DNA from: Bradyrhizobium pachyrhizi
Lineage (GTDB): Bacteria > Pseudomonadota > Alphaproteobacteria > Rhizobiales > Xanthobacteraceae
Direction of reading: 5' to 3'
NCBI RefSeq assembly: GCF_001189245.1
Contig: NZ_LFIQ01000119.1
Span: 273,912 to 322,564 of the forward strand
DNA: 48,653 nt
Shown: one piece after another, positions 41,956 through 48,653 of the stretch
Position numbering within the stretch: position 1 is the first letter of the stretch
How the letters are laid out: each line of letters starts with the position of its first letter
Notes under the pieces: model-generated
Seen by the model: the letters and a program-made list of their open reading frames with translations, nothing else
Databases searched by the model: none
What the model was told of the DNA's origin: nothing
Translations under genes and position numbers: made by a program

Positions 41956-43296
41956 ATGTCCGATCGTCAGCTTCACCTCAATGTCAACCTGCTGCACTCC
42001 GGCGTCTATGCGTCGGCGTGGCGGCTGCCCGAAAGCGATCCTCGCGCCTGCTTCGACGTCGGCCATTATGTGCGCGTGGCTGAGATCGCCGAACGCGGCA
42101 AGCTCGATGCGATCTTCCTTGCCGACACACCGGCGATCACCGACCGCATCGACTACCGCTCCTTCATGTCGATGGAACCGACGATCGTGCTAGCGTCGGT
42201 GGCCGCGGCGACCAGCCATGTCGGGCTGATCGCGACCGCCTCGACCACCTACAACGAGCCCTACAACATCGCGCGCCGCTTCGCGACCCTGGATCTCGCG
42301 AGCGGCGGCCGCGCCGGCTGGAATGCGGTGACCACTGCCGACACGTCGGCCAGCCGAAATTTCGGCCTCAGCAACGTGCTGGAGCACAAGGCCCGCTACG
42401 AGCGCGCCAAGGAGTTCGCCGAGGTCGTCCATGCACTGTGGGACAGTTGGGAGGACGACGCCTTTGTCGGCGACAAGTCCTCGGCGCGATTTGTCGATAC
42501 GTCGAAGGTTCATCCGATCGCGCATCGCGGCGCCCATTACGCCGTGGCCGGTCCACTCAACGTGCCACGTTCGCCCCAGGGCCGTCCGGTGACCGTGCAG
42601 GCCGGCGGCTCGAGCGACGGGCGTGACCTCGCTGCCGCGCAGGCCGAAGCCGTGTTCACGCTGGCGCAGACGATCGAGGAAGGCGTCGCCTATGCGCGCG
42701 ATCTGCGCGCCCGCGCCGCGACCTACGGCCGCGCCGGCGACTCCATCGTCATCCTGCCGGGCCTTGCCACAGTGATCGGCAGCACCGAAGCCGAGGCGAA
42801 ACGGCGGCAGGATGAGCTGTGGGAGCTGGTTCCGATCGAGTACAGCCTGGCGCGTCTCGCGGGCACATTGCAGGTCGATCCTGCGATCCTTGAGCTCGAC
42901 AAGCCGCTACCCGATCCGCTGCCGCTGCCGGCCAACGCCAACCACACCATGTTCCAGGGCACGGTGAACCTTGCCCGCCGCGGCAACCTCACCGTCCGGC
43001 AGTTGTTGCGCGCGCTCGGCGGCGGGGTCGGACACCGCATCATCGTCGGTACGCCCGAGCAGATCGCCGACGACATCGAGGCCTGGTTCAAGGCTGGCGC
43101 GGCCGACGGATTCAATCTGATGCCGGACGTGCTGCCGACGGGACTCGAGGTCTTCGTCGACAGCGTGGTGCCTATCCTGCAGCGCCGCGGTCTATTCCGA
43201 ACCGATTATGCCGGCACCACCTTGCGTGAGCATTTTGGCTTGCCTCGGCCGATCAGCCGCTTTGCACGTCGGACGGAAGCCGCCGCAACCGCGTGA
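41956..43296 (+). CDS. LLM flavin-dependent monooxygenase (NtaA/DszA-like)
   Basis: 446 residues of the luciferase-like fold, NtaA/SnaA/DszA branch: LHLNVNLLHSGVYASAWRLP, KLDAIFLADTPAITDRIDYR, GGRAGWNAVTTADTSASRNF, HKARYERAKEFAEVVHALWD, TVQAGGSSDGRDLAAAQAEA. It is a distinct paralogue of the protein at 33490. It would use reduced FMN to oxygenate an organosulfur compound, releasing sulfite. ATG 41956 is preferred to GTG 41947. It ends 5 nt from the convergent LLM gene at 43302. Confidence 0.9.
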   Translation: MSDRQLHLNVNLLHSGVYASAWRLPESDPRACFDVGHYVRVAEIAERGKLDAIFLADTPAITDRIDYRSFMSMEPTIVLASVAAATSHVGLIATASTTYNEPYNIARRFATLDLASGGRAGWNAVTTADTSASRNFGLSNVLEHKARYERAKEFAEVVHALWDSWEDDAFVGDKSSARFVDTSKVHPIAHRGAHYAVAGPLNVPRSPQGRPVTVQAGGSSDGRDLAAAQAEAVFTLAQTIEEGVAYARDLRARAATYGRAGDSIVILPGLATVIGSTEAEAKRRQDELWELVPIEYSLARLAGTLQVDPAILELDKPLPDPLPLPANANHTMFQGTVNLARRGNLTVRQLLRALGGGVGHRIIVGTPEQIADDIEAWFKAGAADGFNLMPDVLPTGLEVFVDSVVPILQRRGLFRTDYAGTTLREHFGLPRPISRFARRTEAAATA

Positions 43297-43301
43297 CGCA
43301 G

Positions 43302-44393
43302 TTACCGCGAGCTCGCCAGCAGTGCTGGGGTGTCATTCGCAACAGATGACGCTTCGCGGACGCGCGGGATGATCTCCTTCGCAAAGCGCTCCATCTCGGC
43401 CTCGAAAGGCTGGAATTGCAGCATGAATAACTCGATGCCTGCGGCATGGAACGCCCCGATCCTGGCGGCCACGTCATCATAGCTGCCGACCAGACCGGCA
43501 GCGGTGCCGCCGTTGCTGCCGACCCGCTCCGACTTCTGCATGGTCTGCATCATCACGACCTTCGGGTCGGTGTTCTGTCGCTGGATCGCCTTCATCGAGG
43601 CGTCCTTCCGCGACAGCTCAAGCAGCCGCTCATAGGCGGCCTGGGCCTCGGCCTGCGTCTGGCGCGCGATGACGAAGGCGGACAGCCCGAAGCGAAGCGG
43701 CGCCGACGTCCGCGGCCGCGCCGCCACGTCGGCAATGAGGCCCGCAACATCCTCGAGCGGCTGACCGTTGATGAACCAGACGTCGCCGCGGTCGGCGACC
43801 AAAGCGCGCGCCGGCTCGGACTCGCCGCCGACATAGATCAATGGTCGCGGTCGGTAGAGGCTCGACGGCCGCAACAGATAATCGCGGACATCGAAATGCT
43901 CGCCCTTGTAGGTCAACCGCTCGCCCTGCATCAGGCGCGAGACAATCGTGATCCACTCGCGGCCATAGGCGTAACGGGCATCATGCTCGGCAAAGCCGAT
44001 ACCGGCCTTGTCGAGTTCGGGCCGGTTCCAGGCATTGACCAGGTTGATCGCGAAGCGTCCGCGGCTGATGTTCTCGATCCCGAGCGCGAGCTTGGCGAGA
44101 ACCACCGGATGATAGAGATAGGGCTTGATGGCCGCGATGATCTCGATCCGGCTGGTCAATGCCGCAACGGCCGCCGCCGCGCTCCAGGCCTCGAGCTGAT
44201 CGAAATCCTCCTGATGCGGATTGATGGTGTGCTGCGCGATCAGCGTGGAATCGTAGCCCAATGCCTCGGCGGCAAGCACGAGGTCGCGATTGCGCTCCCA
44301 CGATGCGTCATACGGCTCTTCTGGATCCTGATAGGCCGCGCGCGAACCATGGACCAGCGCCCAGATGCCAAAGCGAAGCGGTCGTGTCGACAT
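43302..44393 (-). CDS. LLM flavin-dependent monooxygenase (SfnG/SsuD-like)
   Basis: 363 residues, the length of dimethylsulfone monooxygenase SfnG. Motifs fit the SsuD/SfnG branch: LRFGIWALVHGSRAAYQDPE, GRFAINLVNAWNRPELDKAG, EHDARYAYGREW, YVGGESEPARALVADRGDVW followed by FINGQPLEDVAGL, and ELFMLQFQPFEAEMERFAKE near the C-terminus. It likely cleaves a C-S bond of a sulfone or sulfonate with FMNH2 and O2. It diverges from the sulfonate-type ABC operon at 44676. Confidence 0.9.
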   Translation of the reverse strand: MSTRPLRFGIWALVHGSRAAYQDPEEPYDASWERNRDLVLAAEALGYDSTLIAQHTINPHQEDFDQLEAWSAAAAVAALTSRIEIIAAIKPYLYHPVVLAKLALGIENISRGRFAINLVNAWNRPELDKAGIGFAEHDARYAYGREWITIVSRLMQGERLTYKGEHFDVRDYLLRPSSLYRPRPLIYVGGESEPARALVADRGDVWFINGQPLEDVAGLIADVAARPRTSAPLRFGLSAFVIARQTQAEAQAAYERLLELSRKDASMKAIQRQNTDPKVVMMQTMQKSERVGSNGGTAAGLVGSYDDVAARIGAFHAAGIELFMLQFQPFEAEMERFAKEIIPRVREASSVANDTPALLASSR

Positions 44394-44675
44394 GCCGTCT
44401 CTCCGATTTCCCTGACGTTACGTCGGTGTGTTTTCAAAGAAGCACGGCGACAGATCAAGCAGCGGCGCATCAAAAGATTTTCCTTGCCGCGCCGCGCGCG
44501 CCGATAAACCAGAAAACTCCGGACGTAGCGACAATTGGAATACGGCTCTATTTCTGTTCGAGAAAATTCGTGGGACAGTTTGCGTCGCATGAGCCGCGCG
44601 CGCTTTCGAACGGACGAACCGTCGATCGAGAGAATGGCGGACCATGCCGCGCGCGATCAATGATGCTCGCGCGCA

Positions 44676-45566
44676 ATGTTAGACGAGGACAGAACAGACT
44701 TGAGCAACCTCGAACAGGCTGCGTCATCGATCGCGTTTGAGTCAACGCCGCGCAGCGATCAAACGGCATCGCCGTCCCGGAAGGCACGAGTAGAGATCGA
44801 CCGGCGCGGCATGCTGCTGCTGTCGTGGCTCGCCCCGGTCGTGCTTCTGATCGTCTGGGAGTTGCTGGCGCAAGCCGGCTGGCTCTCGCCGCAGGTGCTG
44901 CCGGCACCGAGCAAGGTCGTCCGGACGGCATTCAAGCTGGCGACGTCCGGAAGCCTGCTGAACGATCTCGGCGCCAGCCTGCTGCGCGCAACGGCCGGTT
45001 TTGCGATCGGCGGCAGCGTCGGATTCGCGCTCGGCATCCTCGTGGGCTTCTCGCGAATCGCGGAGGCTGCGATCGACCGCAGCATCCAGATGATCCGCGC
45101 GATCCCGTTTCTCGCCGCGCTGCCGCTGGTGATCGTCTGGCTCGGCGTCGGCGAAGCCCAGAAGATCTTCCTGGTCGCGCTCGGCGTCGCCTTCCCGATC
45201 TACATCAACACCACGCTGGGCATCCGGCAGGTCGACCCGAAGCTGCTCGAGCTCGGACGCGTCCAGGGCCTCGGGACACTCGAGCTGATCCGGCGCGTCA
45301 TCCTGCCCGGCGCCCTGCCCTCGATCCTGACCGGTGTGCGCTATGCGCTGGCGACCGCGTGGCTGGCGCTGGTGGTCGCGGAGACCATCGGCGCCCAGTC
45401 CGGCATCGGCTTTCTCGCCATGGATGCGCGCGAGTTCCTGCGCACCGACGTGATCGTGCTGACGATCGCGATCTATGCGCTGATCGGCGTCGCCGCCGAC
45501 GGCATCGCGCGCACCCTGGAGCGACGGCTATTGGCCTGGCATCCGAATTATGGAAGCGCGCGATGA
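44676..45566 (+). CDS. Sulfonate-type ABC transporter permease (SsuC/TauC-like)
   Basis: 296 residues with six predicted membrane helices (MLLLSWLAPVVLLIVWELLA; LLRATAGFAIGGSVGFALGI; IPFLAALPLVIVWLGVGEAQ; KIFLVALGVAFPIYINTTLG; ALATAWLALVVAETIGAQSG; VIVLTIAIYALIGVAADGIA) and an EAA loop (ELGRVQGLGTLELIRRVILP). Start uncertain: ATG 44676 has no good ribosome site, while TTG 44700 follows GAGGA at 44685-44689. It overlaps the ATPase gene by ATGA. Confidence 0.92.
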   Translation: MLDEDRTDLSNLEQAASSIAFESTPRSDQTASPSRKARVEIDRRGMLLLSWLAPVVLLIVWELLAQAGWLSPQVLPAPSKVVRTAFKLATSGSLLNDLGASLLRATAGFAIGGSVGFALGILVGFSRIAEAAIDRSIQMIRAIPFLAALPLVIVWLGVGEAQKIFLVALGVAFPIYINTTLGIRQVDPKLLELGRVQGLGTLELIRRVILPGALPSILTGVRYALATAWLALVVAETIGAQSGIGFLAMDAREFLRTDVIVLTIAIYALIGVAADGIARTLERRLLAWHPNYGSAR

Positions 45567-46288
45567 CACTGCACGCCGTGCCCTCACCGGCCGCGATTGC
45601 GCCGGCCGTCGCGGTGACGGGACTGCATCGCGCCTATGGCAGTCGCGTGGTGATCGAGAACCTCAACCTGCGCATCGAGCGCGGCGAGTTCGTCGTCCTG
45701 CTCGGCGAAAGCGGCTGCGGCAAGACCACGCTGCTGCGGGCGCTGGCCGGCCTCGATGCGATCGACGGCGGGCGCATCACGGCACCACGGCGCCCCGCCG
45801 TCGTTTTCCAGGAGCACCGGCTGCTGCCCTGGGACAGTCTGTGGCGCAACGTCTCGCTCGGCCTCAATGCGACCGACGCCCGCCAGCGCGCCGCCACCGC
45901 GCTCACCGAGGTCGGACTCGGCGGCCGTCTCGATGACTGGCCGCGCAACCTCTCGGGCGGACAGGCGCAGCGCGTGGCGCTGGCGCGCGCGCTGGTGCAG
46001 GAGCCCGAGCTGCTCTTGCTCGACGAGCCGTTCGCAGCGCTCGATGCGCTGACCCGCATTCGGATGCACGATCTGGTGCGCGAGCTGGTCGCCGTCCATC
46101 GACCCGGCGTCCTCCTGGTCACTCACGACGTCGACGAGGCGATCGCGCTCGCCGACCGCATCCTGGTGATGCGCGAGGGCCGGATCGCGTTCGAGCATCG
46201 CATGAAACGTAACGGCGCAGCGCCTATCGCCCGCACCGACCTGCTGGCGGAGCTCGGCGTCGGCACCTCTCACCCCATTCCTGCCTGA
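45563..46288 (+). CDS. Sulfonate-type ABC transporter ATPase (SsuB/TauB-like)
   Basis: 241 residues. Walker A GESGCGKT (48-55), Q-loop VVFQEHRLLPW, signature LSGGQAQR (130-137), Walker B LLLLDEPF (about 150-156) and H-loop LLVTHDVDEAI are present. The Q-loop EHRLLPW is typical of SsuB/TauB ATPases. It is translated from an ATG overlapping the permease stop and is followed 10 nt later by the binding-protein gene, giving a complete permease-ATPase-SBP operon. Confidence 0.93.
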   Translation: MTLHAVPSPAAIAPAVAVTGLHRAYGSRVVIENLNLRIERGEFVVLLGESGCGKTTLLRALAGLDAIDGGRITAPRRPAVVFQEHRLLPWDSLWRNVSLGLNATDARQRAATALTEVGLGGRLDDWPRNLSGGQAQRVALARALVQEPELLLLDEPFAALDALTRIRMHDLVRELVAVHRPGVLLVTHDVDEAIALADRILVMREGRIAFEHRMKRNGAAPIARTDLLAELGVGTSHPIPA

Positions 46289-46298
46289 GGACCACTCA

Positions 46299-47303
46299 AT
46301 GTCTATCCCCCGGTTCACCAACCCCACCCGTCGCAGCTTCCTTGGCGGCGCCGCCTTCGGCATCGGCGCGCTTGCCGGCTTTGACCTGTCCGAGCCGGCG
46401 CATGCGGCGACCGGCCGCGTCACCGACACGGTGCGTCTGACCTGGGGTTTGAGCGGCCTCAATCTGATCGCCAAGGAGCGCGGCGAGTTCGAGAAGCTGC
46501 TGGCCAGGGACGGCATCAAGGTCGAGTGGCTCGGGCCGTTCCCCAATCATGCACCGACGCTGCAGGCTGTGACCGGCGGCAGTGCCGATTTCAGCTTCGG
46601 CGGCAGCACGACGCCGGCACTCGCCGCGATTATCGCCGGCTCGCCGCTGGTGTTCACCCAATTCGTGGTCTACGAGCCGCGCACCACGGCGATCATCGCG
46701 CGGGATGACTCTGGCATAAACAAGGTCGAGGATCTCGTCGGCAAGTCGGTGGCGGTGAACCGCTCGGGTCTCGGCGAATTCCTGCTGGTTGCGGCGCTCG
46801 AGAAGCACAAGGTCGACCGCTCTAAGGTGACGTTCGTCTATCTCAACCCGCCGGACGCAGCGCCGGCGCTGGCCTCCGGGAAGGTCGACGCCTGGTCGAT
46901 GTGGAGCCCGGGCGTCGATATCGCGCGGCTCGAATACAAGGCGCACGACATCTTCCTGGAAGGTCGCGATCTCGAGTTCCAGATCGATTACACGTCCTAC
47001 CTGACCACCCGAAAATTCGCGACCGACAATCCTGCGCTGGTCCGGGCCGTCAACGATGCCTTCCGCGCCGAAGGCAAGTGGATCTCAGCGAACAGCAAGG
47101 ATGCCGAATACATCGCGCAGAAGGCCGGCAAGTACAGCGACCAGGTCCGCGACCAGTTCATCGCGCTGAACCGGCAGTATCGCTACTTCGCCGCCAACGA
47201 CGAAAACTTCCTCGCCGAGCTGCAAAGGGCCGCCGACTGGCTGGTCGCGCGCAAGGTGCTCCCGGAGCCGATCAAAGTCACCGACCACCTGGCCCAGCTC
47301 TGA
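46299..47303 (+). CDS. Sulfonate-type ABC substrate-binding protein with Tat-like signal
   Basis: 334 residues. The N-terminus has TRRSFLGG at residues 10-17, followed by a short hydrophobic stretch and AHA, which fits a twin-arginine export signal. The mature part is SsuA/TauA-like: VRLTWGLSGLNLIAKERGEF, WLGPFPNHAPTLQAVTGGSA, DFSFGGSTTPALAAIIAGSP, GKSVAVNRSGLGEFLLVAAL, GKVDAWSMWSPGVDIARLEY. It delivers a sulfonate-like substrate to the permease and ATPase encoded just upstream. Confidence 0.92.
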   Translation: MSIPRFTNPTRRSFLGGAAFGIGALAGFDLSEPAHAATGRVTDTVRLTWGLSGLNLIAKERGEFEKLLARDGIKVEWLGPFPNHAPTLQAVTGGSADFSFGGSTTPALAAIIAGSPLVFTQFVVYEPRTTAIIARDDSGINKVEDLVGKSVAVNRSGLGEFLLVAALEKHKVDRSKVTFVYLNPPDAAPALASGKVDAWSMWSPGVDIARLEYKAHDIFLEGRDLEFQIDYTSYLTTRKFATDNPALVRAVNDAFRAEGKWISANSKDAEYIAQKAGKYSDQVRDQFIALNRQYRYFAANDENFLAELQRAADWLVARKVLPEPIKVTDHLAQL

Positions 47304-47345
47304 TCAGCAGCCGTCATATCAATCAACGCCATTCGGGTGATACCA

Positions 47346-48575
47346 ATGAACAAGCCTCTGTCCGCCACCTCGCTGGAGCCTTCCGACCGCCTGCCCAACC
47401 GCGCACCCGATATCGACGCGCTGCTCGGCCGCATCGCGGAAGGCGCCGCCGACCGCGAACGCGAGCGCGTCCTGCCGTTCGCGCAAGTCGATCTCATTCG
47501 CAAGGCCCGCCTCGGCGCGTTGCGGCTTCCGATCGAATCCGGCGGCGCCGGCCTGTCGATTCGCGCATTGTTCGAGATCGTCATTGGTCTCGGCGAGGCC
47601 GACGCCAATGTCGCGCATATCCTGCGCAACCATTTCAGCGTCGTCGAACGCCTGGTGCGCCGGCCGAAGGACGATCAGCACAGGCAGTGGCAGAAGGCAG
47701 TTGCCGACGGCGCGATCATCGGGCTCGCGGCGACCGAGCTCGACACGCCGAAGATCGGCAATGTCACGCCGAACACGACACTCACTGCCGACGGCGACGA
47801 CTACCTGCTCAACGGCACGAAATACTACAGCACCGGCACACTGTATTCGGACTACGTCCTCGTTCGCACCGCCGACACTTCCGCCACCAATGCTGCCGTG
47901 CTAATTCCGGTCAACCGCGAGGGCATTGAGCTCATCGACGACTGGGACGGCCTCGGGCAGCGGCTGACGGCGACCGGCACCACCCACTTCCGCAACGTGC
48001 GCGTCAAGCGCCAGGAAGCCGTGTTCGACGCACCGGATACCGGCTACGGCATTCCCTACTCCAACACATTTGCCCAGCTGTTCCTGACTGCGATCAATGC
48101 CGGCATCGCGCGCGCCGTGCTGCGCGACGCCAGCGCCCTGGTGCGGACCCGCAAGCGGACGTTCTATTACGCGCCCAGCGAGCTTCCGGCGGACGACCCG
48201 CTGCTGCAACAGACCGTCGGCCAGATCGCCAGCGGCGCATTCGCGGCGGAGACCGTGGTGCTTGCGGCCGCGGAGGCGCTCGATATCGCCACCAATGCTT
48301 TCGATGCAGGCGACGAAAAGGCCGTCGATGCGGCGCACAGGGCCGCGCTGCTGTCGGCCAAGGCCAAGATCGTTGCGGACGAGTTCGCGATCCGGAGCGG
48401 CAGCCTGCTGTTCGACGTCGGCGGCGCATCGGCCACCAAGAAGGCGACTAATTTCGACCGCCACTGGCGCAACGCGCGCACCCTGGCGTCGCACAATCCA
48501 AACACCTTCAAAGCGCGCTCGATCGGACAATACGAGATCAGCGGCACGCCGCTACCCGCCAAGGGCTTCTTCTAG
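47346..48575 (+). CDS. Acyl-CoA-dehydrogenase-fold monooxygenase (SfnB/DszC-like)
   Basis: 409 residues of the acyl-CoA dehydrogenase fold in the flavin monooxygenase branch that includes DszC and SfnB. LLGRIAEGAADRERERVLPF, LRLPIESGGAGLSIRALFEI, GLAATELDTPKIGNV and the C-terminal FDRHWRNARTLASHNPNTFK are branch signs; the last motif is characteristic of DszC/SfnB rather than true dehydrogenases. It likely S-oxygenates an organosulfur compound using FMNH2. ATG 47346 is chosen over GTG 47337. It is the last gene of the permease-ATPase-SBP operon. Confidence 0.9.
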   Translation: MNKPLSATSLEPSDRLPNRAPDIDALLGRIAEGAADRERERVLPFAQVDLIRKARLGALRLPIESGGAGLSIRALFEIVIGLGEADANVAHILRNHFSVVERLVRRPKDDQHRQWQKAVADGAIIGLAATELDTPKIGNVTPNTTLTADGDDYLLNGTKYYSTGTLYSDYVLVRTADTSATNAAVLIPVNREGIELIDDWDGLGQRLTATGTTHFRNVRVKRQEAVFDAPDTGYGIPYSNTFAQLFLTAINAGIARAVLRDASALVRTRKRTFYYAPSELPADDPLLQQTVGQIASGAFAAETVVLAAAEALDIATNAFDAGDEKAVDAAHRAALLSAKAKIVADEFAIRSGSLLFDVGGASATKKATNFDRHWRNARTLASHNPNTFKARSIGQYEISGTPLPAKGFF

Positions 48576-48579
48576 AGTT

Positions 48580-48653
48580 CCGTTCCGATCGAGTCGGAAC
48601 GGAGCCTAGATTCCTGTTTTGATGCGTTTCTTCACGCGAACCGGTATCCACTT
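48580..48653. repeat. Dispersed intergenic repeat, copy 3 (cut by window end)
   Basis: The hairpin CCGTTCCGATcgaGTCGGAACGG at 48580-48602 would pair as CCGTTCCGA/TCGGAACGG. It is followed by TTTTGATGCGTTTCTTCACG and CGAACCGGTATCCACTT. It is the same element as at 23650 and 30831 and again directly follows a gene end (48575). The hairpin is a plausible terminator. Confidence 0.85.

Overview
The window reads as chromosomal DNA of a GC-rich alphaproteobacterium, most likely Bradyrhizobium or a close relative. This rests on GC-biased codon use with long antisense open frames, dispersed palindromic intergenic repeats typical of that group, and gene content (paaZ with a TetR gene, a catalase/two-component/Gly-rich protein neighbourhood, and many ABC substrate-binding proteins and LLM monooxygenases). 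No RNA genes, CRISPR arrays, insertion sequences or phage genes were seen.

Region 1 (1-11265, all +) is one tightly packed catabolic operon. It holds two SRPBCC proteins, a three-component molybdenum hydroxylase (FAD, 2Fe-2S and Mo subunits) whose Mo subunit is split into two genes, a CoxD-like MoxR ATPase and a CoxE-like VWA protein for maturation, an amidohydrolase, a metallo-beta-lactamase-fold hydrolase, an SMP-30/isochorismatase fusion and a flavodoxin-fold oxidoreductase. The set suggests hydroxylation of a ring compound, then ring or lactone opening and a later hydrolytic step. The substrate cannot be read from the sequence.

Region 2 (11266-20656) holds a two-component system, a secreted Gly-rich protein, a monofunctional catalase, Tex, and an amidohydrolase/aldo-keto reductase pair resembling sugar dehydrogenase plus lactonase steps.

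Region 3 (20657-30910) is mixed and shows gene decay. A PcfJ-like protein has a probable frameshifted end. A YdhR-like monooxygenase and a TetR gene diverge across a rich palindrome cluster. A Gfa-like gene is frameshifted, an orphan LivK-type binding protein follows, an AraC gene is frameshifted and truncated, a short enoyl-CoA-hydratase-like remnant precedes an intact paaZ with a convergent TetR gene, and an FAD/NAD(P)-binding gene carries a stop codon and two frameshifts.

Region 4 (30911-48653) is an organosulfur scavenging island: three MetQ-type binding proteins, MetN and MetI, MetY, three LLM flavin monooxygenases (two NtaA/DszA-like, one SfnG/SsuD-like), two sulfonate-type binding proteins, one sulfonate-type permease and ATPase, a DszC/SfnB-like acyl-CoA-dehydrogenase-fold monooxygenase, and a flavoprotein/ferredoxin pair resembling adenylylsulfate reductase AprA/AprB that lies directly upstream of metN-metI. 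Together these would import sulfonates, sulfones or thioethers, oxidise them to release sulfite, and feed sulfur to homocysteine through MetY.
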